Source: Mastigias papua (lineage: Eukaryota; Cnidaria; Scyphozoa; Rhizostomeae; Mastigiidae). Taken from it: 64,000 bases of DNA. The number at the start of each line of letters is the position of its first letter. The stretch's first letter is position 1. The stretch is from the NCBI GenBank assembly GCA_964019165.1, contig OZ025273.1, positions 2,190,501 through 2,254,500 of the forward strand, read 5' to 3'. The translations under genes and the position numbers were made by a program. The notes beneath the pieces were generated by a model. That model was not told the DNA's origin. It was given only the letters and a program-made list of their open reading frames with translations, and did no database searches. This document shows, in pieces, positions 21,701 to 57,530 of the stretch.

Positions 21701-24137
21701 ATCATTTTTCAGGGGCATCCTCGACTTGTAAATGCTATTGCGGACCTGTATGGGCCACAGTTTAATCGAAAGTTAAATCCCCTAACAGAGGTAAGTTGGA
21801 CTGCATTGCTTTTAGATTCTGTCAAGGGAAGCTTCTTTGATAAGGCCCACAGAAGGATGCTCTGTGATTTGAGAGTTCATCTTCTAACACTGTTGCTACT
21901 TTCATAATGATTCTGCAAGAATTTTAATAAAAATCATAGCGAACAAAACCCCATTTGGGTAATGGGGATAAATCATAGACGTTTCTACTTCTGGGTGCTT
22001 GATACAAAGAGCTTGTAATAAGCTGAAGGTTATAATTTTTTCATAGTCTATTCTCAAGATAATTTCTTTGACCAGGGGATCACAAATTTTTCTAAGTTTA
22101 TAGTCATTTAGAATGTCAAGAAGACTAGTAGGTATACTGTTTGACAGTCGAATCATCCGTATAATGTCAGTATAACAACGTTAAAGATTTTTAAATTTCT
22201 AGGTCTTTTAAAAAAACTTCAAACCATTTATAGTAAACCAGAGGTATAGTTGGGTAAATTTTAAGAAGCTGAAAAGCAATAGAAAGGTAGACTGCATATC
22301 AGAAAGAATCCCAATATTTGTAAGGGTTCACCCTTCTATCGAACATTTGGGACTACTGACTAACAACATTATCTGCATTTGATAATGCCGCTCTTAAATA
22401 TTATTGGACCAAGTTTTTCCTGAGATTAGTACAACCTCTCTTTCACTGATGTATGTTCATTCTGTGCTTTTGGAAATTTAGATATATTTGTTTACGAGGC
22501 AGTGTAAGAGGCAAGTAATCATCATCATCATAATTTATTTATTTAGAGTAGCTGTTTGCAATAACTGTCTCAAAGCTAATTTAGGCCTACTATCTACAAT
22601 ATACAAAGATACAAAAGAAATATGCTAAGAGTATTTGGATATGGAACAAGCTAAGTAGATAGAAAATGGACGAAGAATTTTGGGATTGTCATGATTGGAG
22701 AGGGCACTAGAATGTCAATATAAGGAGTTGGAAAGTTTGAATAGCAATAGCAAATGGGTGACAAGCAGACCGATCGTTATTATTACACCTACTGTTAATT
22801 GTATTCGATCTATACTCTTTACTGTGCTTCAAGATGTTCTCTTCCATTATTTGTTCACGTCACAACACTCCTTTCTTTGGTTGCGTTGGTCATTAGAGTT
22901 AATTATGTGTGAATTGCTGTATTAGGATAGGTTACATGGTTTGCTTGCAAATTGTTCATGTTTCCTTTTGTCAATATCAGTTTGCATGATAGCTTTTCGT
23001 AACTCAAGCAAAACAAACGTACACTTATACCATTAAAAGAATTATGTTATGTTCATTTATCTAGAATGTCCTGTTCGTTAGTCTATAGCCAGGTCGCGCC
23101 TGGGGGTTACCAATATCACGGGGGGTCCTTGTGAACTTCAAAATCGTTAAATGCTAGCATTAGCAGTAATTTCCCTTGGACCTTGCCTGAGCTCGGACCC
23201 CGGGAAGTTACCCCGGCTACCCTCCCTTCTCGACGGTACTGCGTATGGATGCTTTCAATGACCCAAGTTAGTTCATGTCTTACAAAATTTATTAATGATT
23301 TTGATCCTAGTTGGAATTTCCACTTGAGAGGCAGTTATCGGTTTGGATAGTCTTATCTTTGTTAATTTGGATACAACATAATATCTGGAATGTTTTAGTC
23401 CTTTTGTGCAACCACATCCCTAGATCATCTCAATTTCAATGTAACATGATCATTTCAAATTAAGATTATTACAACCGTTGGTGGATCAGAAGCACTTTAT
23501 TGTGTATTCCTATCCATGGTGGAGCCTGAAGATGAGGTTTGTTATTTGATGTTTATTATTGTACTGTTGAGATTTGCAGAGGTATATATACTCACAGTTC
23601 TTTCGAGCTTCTCTCATGCTGCCTACCAAATATAAGCCTGGCACTTACCAAAAACGCAACCCTTTGTTATCCAGTAGCATGCACAAAAATAAGCTAAATG
23701 CAGAAGATTCATTCGCACTCTTTGTTTCATGTTGTCCTCCTCGACTCTTCGTGAGTTTTCCTTTCCTTTTATCGGCTTAAAACTGTTTTTGCATCAAATT
23801 GATTCCTTTTCCATAGTTTGTATTCGTATATCTGCGGAACAAAGAATTTCCTGTGCAGCCTCTCTACTTCTTATGTTCGCAAAAAGCAGGGGTTTTGCAG
23901 TGATGCAGTGTCTGAGTGCTACTACTTTGGTACCACGTGTGGAGCTCGAAAGGACGGGTATCCATCTCTGCGAAATCTCCACGATAATCATATATTATTT
24001 AGCTTTATCACTTTCAGATTTTAACCACTGTTGGTGGCTATGAAGCTCTCTACTGCATATTCACCTCAATGATCGATGAAGGAGATGAGGTTTGTCATTG
24101 ATGAGACAGACAAGTCTTCATTGAATGTTGTATCACA

Positions 24138-24185
<48 letters not shown>

Positions 24186-24207
24186 CACACGCACGCACGC
24201 ACGCACA

Positions 24208-24276
<69 letters not shown>

Positions 24277-24278
24277 CA

Positions 24279-24315
<37 letters not shown>

Positions 24316-24393
24316 CCCCCCCCCCCCGCCTGATTGACTGATTATCTAACTGAGATTGACGCACTCTGCCTGATTGACTGATTATCTAACTGA

Positions 24394-24439
<46 letters not shown>

Positions 24440-25312
24440 CGTAGTAGCTGATCGACTGATTAGCTAATTGATACCTAATCAGGGTAGCTAAGGATTCTGG
24501 AATTTCTTAACGTACGCAAATTGTGTTGGAATATTTTTGTTCTGGAACTGTTCTTGAATTGTAGATTTTTCGTATGTAGGGTTGTTGTTGTCCTCTTTTT
24601 CTGATTTTCTTGATATCTCTTGCAAAGACCTTTTCCCGTAGAATTGTTATTTTGTTCAGACTGTAGTGTACAAGGGGTCTCGCTTCGGTAGCCGATAGTT
24701 GGTTATCAATCTTCAAGCTTTCAAGCCTTCAAGCCTAGGCCATAGGCCTAGGCCTAAGTTAGATATAACGCAAGGAAACTGCTATTCATATGTGGCTTAT
24801 ATTTGTAACCGTAAGACTGAATTGAACTAACCAACTGACTGAATCAATTACTAACACACACATAATATAATCGTAAGCACTATACAACATTCGTTACGTC
24901 AAAGCACAATACATGTTGACAGGGACAAACACATCGCCAGGAAAGAGTGATACTGACACTACAAGCGAGTTACATACATAAAAGGAATTAACACAAATAC
25001 GCCATTCCAAAACGCAACATCAAAAGTAAAGCGACACGACATAAAACACAGATTAATATAAGACATAGAAAACCAATATGCTACAAGACTAATGAAGTTT
25101 ATATTCATATAAATAAGAATTTCTATCATTGTTGACATTGTGATGTTCAACAATTGATATCACTCGTAGTATTGGCTGAAACTTTTTTGTGGACTCTTCT
25201 GCACTTCAAATATGAATGTTCTTGGAAATTATCCAAATGTTCTGGAACGATCTGGAATTACTCTTGAATTTTTTTAAATTTTGGTGGCCACTCTGCTAAT
25301 TGATTGATTGAG

Positions 25313-25348
<36 letters not shown>

Positions 25349-28300
25349 AAATTTTGTTTGTAATCACAGGTTATTCTCATTGAACCATTTTTCGACTGTT
25401 ATTTGCCAATGACGGAACTGGCAGGTGGGAAACCAGTCTGTATTCCTTTAAGAGCGGTAAGTTGGATTGGAAATTCGTTTAGACGACATTTTTAGTCATT
25501 TAGAAAAGATTAACTTACCAAACTAACTTGACAATGGCACATTTTAGGATGCAAATTTGAAACTCTGTGAGAGCAAATGTGATAGGAACGAAGCTAGCGC
25601 TGTAAAGATGGGGGTTTAAAGGCGTGCTATGACATCAAATCCAAAAATTTTTAACCGTTTCCCCCCTATTGAATCCTAAACGTACAAACTTATTAAAAGA
25701 TAGCCATGAGTACATTCGTTGCTGGTGGTTGTCTTCCGTGAAATGTTCCATTTTGTCTACGTTTTAGGGCGAAATTGTGTTTTCACCTAAAATTCTTGGA
25801 CGGGCAGAGTAGGGCAGTATATCTTCGTTGGGAAGCCAGTGCCCCCACTCCCGCCCTTCGATTCGTGCCTGAAGTGTGGCAACTTACTTTGAATAACTTG
25901 AGCTATTATCATGATATTAGCTCTTTTGGATACTATTTCATTGTTTCATTATGTTCCTTGTCATCTTTGTTAGAGTTTAACTGTTATCTAAGGTGTTGCT
26001 TTTAGAAACCTGGAGCCACATCGTCAGCAGACTTATATTTGGATAAAGAAGAGCTAGAAAATGCATTCAGTGACAAGACGAAAGCAATAGTTGTCAACAC
26101 ACCACATAATCCAACCGGAAAGGTTGCTGTTTAAGCATTTAGTCTATTCTGATATTGTTTTTTATTTTTTATGTTTTTGTTTAATCTTATTTACCCACTA
26201 TATTCATTCAGCTATACTTGTAATTACATATACTAATACAATATTACATGAAGAAAATTAAGCTACCATACAGCAAAAAAACTACTGTAAAAAGTAAGAA
26301 TTGTTGATACCCACACCAGCCAAGGTTCTGCCTTACTGTAGTATGGAGTTGTAGCAACCCATTTTCATTGAAAGTTCGTTAAAACGTTGTGTCCATATTT
26401 GATATCTTTTGTTGGTCTTTAAGAAGGAATAATCTTTATGTTCTACAGGTTAGGTATGGTCCTTCTCTCCCGAGCATCCTACTTAGAAACGTATAATTGA
26501 GAAATCCTACTGAAACAGGCATACCCGCCAAATATTTTCGAGCCCAGTTAGGCCTATTTTCTCCCTACCTAATTGACCAATCATCATGCAGAATGGGCCT
26601 AGTCTTAGCATGTGTGGTCAGAATCGTGCATGACGATTGGTCAATTAGATTGAGAGAAAATAGACCTGATGGGACTCGAAAACATTCGGCGGCTGTACTG
26701 CTGAAACAATTAGAACACCGACAGAGGCGAAGGGGATTAGAAGTAGCTTAATGGGTCATACTTAGAGATGGACATTATTAAATGTTGGTGTGGAAATGAG
26801 TCACTTCTTAGAGTGAATTCTCATGGCACTTCCATGCTCGATTTGTTGAATTCTTTTTAAAGTATAGATGAAGATGTCTTGTTTACGCCTGATTATGTTG
26901 TTCCCTTTAACTTAACAGGTTTTTACTCGTGAAGAGTTGGAGTTCATTGCATCTTTATGCAAAAAACACAATGTTTTGTACATCAGCGATGAGGTTTATG
27001 AATGGATTGTGTATGAAGACCAGCAGCATATTCGAATGGGTGTGTTTCATTTTTTGATTAAATATACTTCTTTGTACTCATGTTTCTTCTCCTTTGGCAA
27101 CTTCTGACCGTGCGATCAGAGCGTTGACTTCTTTGCGGATTACCTTCGGTTCAAAGCTCGCTCCGTCCATAGTTTAGAGGCTCATCCTCTTTTTACCCAG
27201 GAAGAACTAGTTATGGTTGCCTGGTCGTAGCACTGTCAGGGTGGCGTAGTATGGAACTGGTGACCGTACCCCACTATAGTGACTGCCAAGGATAAGTTTC
27301 TTGTTTTGTATCCTCTATCAAATGAAATCGTAGTTATGACTAACTGTTACCTTATTCTTGGCAGCTTGAAACGTCCCTATGGTATAGAACAGAATGTGTC
27401 TTTCTTTGCACTATCGAACACTCTAGATCATCTCGGCTTGCAATATTTAGCAGTGCATCTCTGCATATTTATTTTTTCTTCCCAATTTTTAGCAAACCTG
27501 CCGGATATGTGGGACAGGACTCTGACAGTCTGCAGTGCAGGGAAGACTTTCAGTATCACAGGGTGGAAAGTAAGCTCGATCATTTTGACATTTGTTGCAT
27601 TCATTTTGGACAGCCTGAACTTTATAATAGTCTTGAGTTTGTATGATCTGGAGTCATCCAGAAAGTGCGTACACCCAAAATCATTAAATTTTTAACTGAC
27701 CCGCCTACCCAGTACATGGGAATACGCTTTTGATTTAGCCCACCCAACCACCTCTGTGCAAGCGTACGAAGTTATGGCAAAATTTGTGAAGTAGCATCAA
27801 GGATATAGAGTCCTCTGTGCAAGCGTACGAAGTTATGGCAAAATTTGTGAAGTAGCATCAAGGATATAGAGTCCTCTGTGCAAGCGTACGAAGTTATGGC
27901 AAAATTTGTGAAGTAGCATCAAGGATATAGAGTCCTCTGTGCAAGCGTACGAAGTTATGGCAAAATTTGTGAAGTAGCATCAAGGATATAGAGTCCTCTG
28001 TGCAAGCGTACGAAGTTATGGCAAAATTTGTGAAGTAGCATCAAGGATATAGAGTCCTCTGTGCAAGCGTACGAAGTTATGGCAAAATTTGTGAAGTAGC
28101 ATCAAGGATATAGAGTCCTCTGTGCAAGCGTACGAAGTTATGGCAAAATTTGTGAAGTAGCATCAAGGATATAGAGTCCTCTGTGCAAGCGTACGAAGTT
28201 ATGGCAAAATTTGTGAAGTAGCATCAAGGATATAGAGTCCTCTGTGCAAGCGTACGAAGTTCTCTGTGCAAGTGCACTTATAGAGTCCTCTGTGCAAGCG

Positions 28301-31300
28301 TACGAAGTTATCCTTGATGTTACTTCACAAACAAAGACGCCATCCACAAAGCTGACGTTCTTTGTGGATCGCACCTTTGTTATAAGTATGTACTGTGTTG
28401 TGTTGTGTTTTGTTTTGCCTTGTTGTCTTATATTGTGTTGTGTTGTGTTTTGTTTTGCCGTGTTGTGTTATACTGTGTTGTGTTGTGTTGTGTTGTGTTG
28501 TGTTGTGTTGTGTTGTGTTGTGTTGTGTTGTGTTGTGTTGTGTTGTGTATATGTTTCGTCTGTCCCTGTATGTGTTCTCTTCTTTGTTGTTTGATGTTTT
28601 CTCAACTCTTTTAGTGCACCTTCCATTTTTCTTTTAGATTTTTCAGTACATTTTTCGATTGTTCTATGACAAACAACTATCAGGTTTCTATATTGAAAAT
28701 GCTAGTGAGGCAGAAAAATATAATGCGTTTGGAATATCACGCGACGTCAAGAATCGAAGATTTCTGTCAATGTTGGGATTTTATTTGATTTGGTAGAGTC
28801 TGGACAGTTTTTGTTTTCTTTCAGATTGGATGGGCAATTGGCCCAGCAAATTTGATTGCCCACTGCTCTGCAATACATTCTCAATGTATATACACTATGG
28901 CAACCCCTTTGCAGGTATGTATTTGATTTACAAGTTTTTGGAGACTATAAGCTCGAAACTTAGATGTTATGCTTTGTTTTCTTATATTTCCAGATTTGTC
29001 TTATTGTCTGAATGGGATAGCCTCGTATACTCATAGAAATTCATTCAAAAATACGACATGAATTTTGTGAACCCGCTTTTAGAAGCTATAAATTTTTCTT
29101 TCTTCGTTTTTGCATTAACAAGAGTATTCATTGTAGGAAGCACTTGCCCAGGCCATTGAGCATGAGTTGAAGCTTCTGGGGACTAAAGATTCGTACTGGA
29201 CTTGGTTAGTTGATACCTTGCATTCGAAACGAGATCATCTTGCAGAAATGGTCAAGGCCTCGGGTATGGTTCCTATCATACCGGAAGGAGGTTATTTCAT
29301 GATGGCTGATACCTCACCGTTAAGTAAGCAATCCTTATGATACTCCCCTACTGTTGATTTACTGCTTTGTGTACGCCATAATCCAAAGGGAATTCAAGAA
29401 TTGCTTCAATTACTGAAAGTTCTGTTTATAGAATTCGGAACTATAGAAGTTTTATATAAGAGTTTGTAAGAAAATTTCTCTCTCAGAATTCGCAACCAAA
29501 TTCGAAAGTGTCCAAATGCTTTTTGGCCGGTATTGTATATATCAGAAACACATACATATTCATTGCCTCTAACGCCCAACCCAAAGTTTATCTGTAGTGT
29601 TGAAGTTGGGATTTGAAGTATGTTCTATATCACAAAGAGCAGCATTATATTTGAGTTGCATGACATTTATGAGAAAAATTTCAAGGAAAATTTGGTTAAT
29701 TTAGAAGTAGGACCTGAAATGGTCTGTATTAAAATATATGGGGCAGTGACTAGCTGTTGAGTGAACAGGTCTTAGAAGTATCGGATCTCTTTACCGTCCT
29801 TCTCGCAAATCCTGGAAAGCAGAATGTTGGAAATTCGTTATAAACTTAATCCAGTTTGTTATTTTACAACGTTGCAAATTTGTAGCAGATTTCTTACAAA
29901 TGGGATATTCCTCACGGAGCTGCCGCCCTTCTTTTTCCTTATGGAATTTGAGTTCATAATGCCAGTTGCAACATATATCATGGGTTTACGTTTGCAGAAA
30001 AAGAATTTGAAGATGATGGTAGTGGCGATCTTTATGATGTTAGGTTTGCAAAATGGCTGTTGAAAGAGAAGGTAATGATACATTCATCTAAACCAGCTCT
30101 TGTATGTTAGTTTATTTGAGGTGTTGCTGAAAGTTGTTGCGGATAGTTCGATGTCAAACAGCATCAGTACGATATTAGTTGAAATAGATGAACGTCGACA
30201 GGCAACAATCTCCGTCTGTCTTGGCGTCTAATGATGATAGCTGAAAAAGGAATATGAAATGAAGATGGACGTGAAGACGTTCTTTCCAACCTGAATTTAG
30301 CTTTACTTGTATATCTTGAATTTCCACTTAAGCACTCACGAATGCATAAAAGAGTGCTGTTTAGAAATCATGAATATTGAATGAATGAATGAATAAATGA
30401 ATGAATAATTGAATGAATGAATGAATGAATGAATGAATAAATGAATGAGTGAGTGAATGAATGAGTAAATGAATGAATGACTGAGTGAATGAATGTAAGA
30501 ATTCAATGCTTAATTTGACCGATAGAGTCCATATTTGATGGATGACCTGTTTCTGTAAGAATATATTTTGATCCAAACTTTATGATTTATCAGCCTTAGG
30601 GTTGAAGTGTGCCCCTCCCCCTGGAAATCCTAATTGAGATGAAAAATATGTGAAATGCAAATATTAAAATGTTTGTTATTTCATTTGGTTTCACTTTCTC
30701 TATATAGAGGTAATTACTCAGTTCTTGCATGTTTTTGAAAGTTGTTATAATCTCACCGAGTTGATATTTATTTTTGTAGCGATTTCTTTGAAGTTGTGAG
30801 GACCAGACGCTGCTGCTCTGAATGCAGCAATAGGTTCCCTCTGACTGTATTATCTTCAAAACAACATCAACAACAACATCATGCATTCAAATTTCAATGT
30901 TTCTGGCTTTTCTGGAAGTATATTCCGCTCTTCTTTTGTGTTTTTTGCAGGGCTTAGGTACAATTCCTGTTAGTCCGTTTTATTCGAAGGAACATCGAGA
31001 CCTTGGAAGGAATTTTACTCGATTCTGTTTCATAAAGGTGTGATGACAGTTCTATGCCACAATTTTTGTCCATGCTTATGCGACATTAACTATACAACTT
31101 AAAAGTAGAATGCTATGCAGAAATGTATGTTGTTGACTTTGCTGGATGCCTTGTGGAATGGGTGTTAATTATTTTGTGTTGATTATAGAAGCAGTATCTG
31201 CTCCAATTCCTAGCCATATTACGTATACCAACTAAGAAACGCGTTTTGCGATTAGTAGAAGAGTACTGGATGAATTTATCTCTTTACTGCATTAAGTAAC

Positions 31301-31605
31301 GTATACGTTTTTGAGTCGAGAAAACTACTGCTAGCTGAAACAAATTGAGTTATACTAACTGCTTCTCGTTCTTTACAGAGGTGCCAAATTGTACGGCTTT
31401 TTGGAGAATTTTGGCTCTAGCTCCAGATTCTTAATGTTTTTCTCCTTTCTAGCAGAGTTATGCATATCTTCGCATCACTTATTTTTGGATGCACTTCCTC
31501 TATGCCTTCATCTTGCAGTTTTTATATTCTCCTTCTGTTTCCCGATTTTAGGAGGACAATACAATGCAGAAAGCTGAAGAGATCTTGAGAAATTTATCAG
31601 TATGA
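18701..31605 (+). CDS. Kynurenine/glutamine aminotransferase, copy 2, with mutually exclusive exons
   Basis: This tandem paralogue of the gene at 7734-17573 has the same reaction, length (420 aa) and intron phases. Exons: 18701-18706, 20081-20142, 20427-20478, 20998-21096, 21713-21790, then either 23465-23536 or 24018-24089, then 25370-25456, 26006-26122, 26919-27039, 27493-27569, 28825-28914, 29137-29323, 29998-30071, 30951-31037, 31552-31605. The PLP lysine (SAGKTFS), NPTGK, SDEVYEW and TRFCF are all intact. The two alternative exons are both 72 nt and phase 0. The first encodes GGSEALY and the second GGYEALY, the latter matching the usual active-site Tyr of KYAT enzymes. Identity to copy 1 is uneven: exons 29998-30071 and 30951-31037 are identical in sequence to copy 1, while the exon at 20998 differs at 8 of 33 residues. 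The 3' UTR carries an antisense LINE insertion. Confidence 0.93.
21902..22156 (-). pseudogene. Unidentified coding-like fragment, antisense in an intron
   Basis: An 84-codon open frame on the minus strand in an AT-rich intron, with protein-like composition (for example [20 protein letters not shown]). I do not recognise the family. It may be a fragment of a mobile element. Confidence 0.25.
23465..23536 (+). other. Alternative exon 6a (Ser form) of aminotransferase copy 2
   Basis: 72 nt, phase 0, acceptor AAATTAAG, donor GTTTGT. It encodes [10 protein letters not shown] and ends EPEDE. It differs from the single equivalent exon of copy 1 (10531-10602) at only two nucleotides. Confidence 0.85.
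24018..24089 (+). other. Alternative exon 6b (Tyr form) of aminotransferase copy 2
   Basis: 72 nt, phase 0, acceptor CTTTCAG, donor GTTTGT. It encodes [10 protein letters not shown] and ends DEGDE, both of which match the canonical KYAT family better than exon 6a. Including both 6a and 6b would keep the frame but duplicate 24 residues in the PLP domain, so exclusive use is inferred. Confidence 0.85.
24133..24327. repeat. Compound microsatellite (ACGC)n (AC)n (TC)n (C)n
   Basis: Begins about 40 bp after the donor of exon 6b. Open frames over it are artefacts. Confidence 0.95.
24396..24438. repeat. (GATT)n repeat
   Basis: Pure tetranucleotide tract in the same intron of copy 2. A related tract lies just before the next exon at 25301-25350. 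Confidence 0.9.
26518..26700. mobile_element. 183-bp inverted-repeat element (MITE), family B
   Basis: The termini are imperfect inverted repeats: CCGCCAAATATTTTCGAG on the left against CTCGAAAACATTCGGCGG on the right, followed inward by TATTTTCTC/GAGAAAATA. CTGAAACA occurs immediately outside both ends (26510-26517, 26701-26708), an 8-bp direct repeat. A diverged relative lies at 51783-51966. Confidence 0.75.
27751..28310. repeat. 61-bp minisatellite, eight full copies plus a broken end
   Basis: Units begin at 27751, 27812, 27873, 27934, 27995, 28056, 28117 and 28178 and appear identical. The array lies in an intron of aminotransferase copy 2. After 28239 it breaks into partial units. It then runs into sequence complementary to the unit (TATCCTTGATG..ACTTCACAAA at about 28308-28331), so the array end is inverted. 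Confidence 0.95.
28391..28550. repeat. (TGTTG)n pentanucleotide repeat
   Basis: Interrupted, then pure, TGTTG/TGTGT tract. The open frames across it are artefacts. Confidence 0.9.
30374..30497. repeat. (GAAT)n repeat
   Basis: Counterpart of 16292-16366 in the homologous intron of copy 1. Confidence 0.9.
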
Positions 31606-31696
31606 TTTGTGAACTTTTTTTATGTGGATATTTGGTTAATCTGGTGTTATTTCAAATGAATGAAGATAATGACTGTAATATTATATTGGTATACTA

Positions 31697-31877
31697 CTAC
31701 TACTACTAAGACGCCACACGCAGTTAATACTGCACGACGCGTTTCACAATGCCACGCCAGTTTTTCCTATCTTGTGTCAGTTCAGATAGTCTATTTAATG
31801 TTTGTGCTTCTTTGGAGAGATCCAGTTTAATTCCGACGCAGGCCAAATCTTGTCTTATATTTGTATAGTAGTTGTAT
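31697..31877 (-). pseudogene. LINE 3' end inserted in the 3' UTR of aminotransferase copy 2
   Basis: The minus strand is open and reads LDLSKEAQTLNRLSELTQDR followed by KNWRGIV and a stop, the typical end of a LINE polyprotein (DRxxWRxxV). It is followed by a (TAG)n tail, seen as CTACTACTA at 31690-31707 on the plus strand. The flanking 3' UTR sequence matches copy 1 (17640-17740) on both sides, so the insertion is later than the gene duplication. Confidence 0.8.
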
Positions 31878-32287
31878 ATCCTAGTTTTTCTTCGTTTTTG
31901 AGAATTGCAATGTGGTAAATATCTTATCTGGAATTATTCAAGTTAAATTAAACAGAGAATTCGTATTTTTCTTGAGAAGTCGACAGAGCTGTGTTACTTA
32001 ACGTTTTGTTTATGTGATTTATCAAAATAAGATGTAAAGAAACGCAAAGCGACGGCTGTTGTGACCCTAATTCAGCAGCCGCTTGCAAATTAAGGTTGTG
32101 TGTGAAAATGAACGCGCAGGTGGGTTAAATACCTGCGAAGTACCAGTAGATATATATGGAAACACTGATGTGTGTGAGGATACAGTTAGCTCAGCTCCCA
32201 GCTGGCTCAGCAGGGAATTCAACCGAGGCTGGTACGTAAGTTCCGGTTCAGCCCAGCAGCTCCAATCCCATTGAACTGAAACAAAAC
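31878..32287. other. Spacer and putative 5' UTR of the choline transporter-like gene
   Basis: No gene of its own. It holds the end of the aminotransferase 3' UTR and the leader before ATG 32288, including a CAGCTCCCAGCTGG-like palindromic stretch near 32190-32205. Confidence 0.4.
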
Positions 32288-55548
<23,261 letters not shown>

Positions 55549-57530
55549 TATTCGTGTTTAAGTTTACTGTTTACTCGCTGGAATCAACTGAGCTTTATCG
55601 TTTACTATTTTTTATTTATTCTCTCTTTTCTTCTGGTTGAACCTTCACGGTTGCATGTAGAGATATCACAACTTCAGAGGATTTTCTTCATCTCGTGAGC
55701 TTTGTTGCATCTATAGCTGAGCCGCAATTCTCTTTATGATCTCCCCATACCTACAGACAGCCTGTATTATCTCCTAGCTTGGTAAAGGCATTACCATCTA
55801 TCAGCCTCATTAGTGGAAGCTTATAGGTGAAATAAAATACCAGGAGTGACTAGTATACATGACTATTGGTGCCAGACTTAGGAACACTGGAAGAATTCGT
55901 ACCCTTTTAGTTAATTCTGCCCTTCCAGCCTATGTTATTGTATCATGTCGTGTCTATCCAAAACCGTACAGCCAACAAACGATTAGCTTGGTTCTACAAG
56001 CATTTTTGGCTTTTTGGTATCTGTTTTCTGATAGATTTTATTTTACATAGATTTCTTTAATGAGGTCGACTGTTCCATAAGCCTGACTAGCATACTCAAT
56101 TTTATTTGCTGTTATCGTGGTGATATGTGTATGCGCTCTGCAGAACTTTCAGCAAGGTATATTTGCCTTGTGTTTGATTGGCTATTGCAATAAGTATGAT
56201 AGAAACCCGCGGAAAGCTAGACACGATTTCCAGCGCCAAATGTTGTGCTAGATTCCCTTTTTTGTTAAACAGAATTACCATCTGAAGTTCTCTTACGATA
56301 TCATGTATTTATGTTGCTGTTCGTTAGGTATAGTTCTTGTTGCCTTCGCAGTCACATTTCACGTCTTGATCTTCACATGAGCACTCATAAAATGTTCTTT
56401 ATTTGCACTCGTGTAATAATGCATTTTTATTTATTAAATTTCTTTTTCATAACTTATTTTGTATGTTATTCCGGATGATTTTTGATAATTTTTGTAGTGT
56501 TTTGTTTAGTAAGTTCAATAGCCAGAAGCTTTTTTAGTTGGGCTGCTGAACTATTTTGCCCTCTGTTTTGTGTTGATGTTCTGTCTCTCCCCTGATTTCC
56601 ATGGGGGGTTGCCATATTGAATATTTGACTGTATTTGAATGGATGAGTTTGCTTGCAAAGTTCCAATTTGTCAATACCGATGTAGGTTATGATATCTTCC
56701 GCTATCCTTTGTTATTCTCTTCTTCAATGGACGTCATTGATTTGTTGGAAAGGGGTTTAGTGCTCCAATTTGCTGGGATTGATTTTTTGTAGCTTTGTCG
56801 ATTACTTTTAAGGGGCTGAATTTTTGAGAGTTAATTTTTGTAAGCTGTTTCATAATCAGTATCCTTTCATTGTCACCCCCATTCAACATACATGGATTGT
56901 GGAGTTGATATGTACAATCAATGAGGGTTGTTGTAGTGTCTGCTGCAACATGTGAGTAGTTCAATCATTGGAAATCTTCCACTTCATGGTAGAGTCAACT
57001 ACAATCTGATACATATGATGTGTAAAGGTTGAGTTTACAGTGACTTTCATTATATGATAAATTAAAGCAAGAACACAAGATAGTACAGCCACTGCGCCTT
57101 TCATGGCGAAAATGGGCGCAGGGGCATTGAAGCCCCCGTCATAACAGGCACTTACATTTCAAATATTATAAACAGAACAAACAAAACCAAAACAAACACA
57201 ACGTTAATTTATGGCTCACATTTGATGTACGACGGTGATATGAGAGTGAGAAGTATATAAAATTGCCATGTCAGCAGGCCCCCCCAGAGCTTGCTAACCC
57301 GGGATATATAAAAAGAAGCACAGGCCTTATTGGGGATATATAGTGTTTTGAAAGCTTTTGTAATCACCAAAAAGAGCTTCGTGTCTTTTGTGTTTGTGTG
57401 TTACAGTTGTCTCCCATAACACCGGTCTACAAGATTTTTGGGGACTTGCTGTTGGGAATGATTATAGGGGTTTTCAAATGTGCTGATCCCATAAATGAAC
57501 TTATTTTTTGAGTAAATGGTCTAGTTTAGT
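55549..57530. other. Transporter 3' UTR and intergenic region
   Basis: No gene was recognised. Open frames of 60-76 codons on both strands around 56466-56964 show no family motif. Confidence 0.4.
55831..55836 (+). terminator. Candidate polyadenylation signal of the choline transporter-like gene
   Basis: AATAAA lies 283 bp after the stop at 55548. Confidence 0.5.

Noticed and set aside
27751..28310. CRISPR-like array
   Set aside because: The 61-bp units are contiguous and identical with no variable spacers; this is a minisatellite in a eukaryotic intron.
28244..28637. [14 protein letters not shown] frames
   Set aside because: Translations of the TGTTG pentanucleotide repeat.
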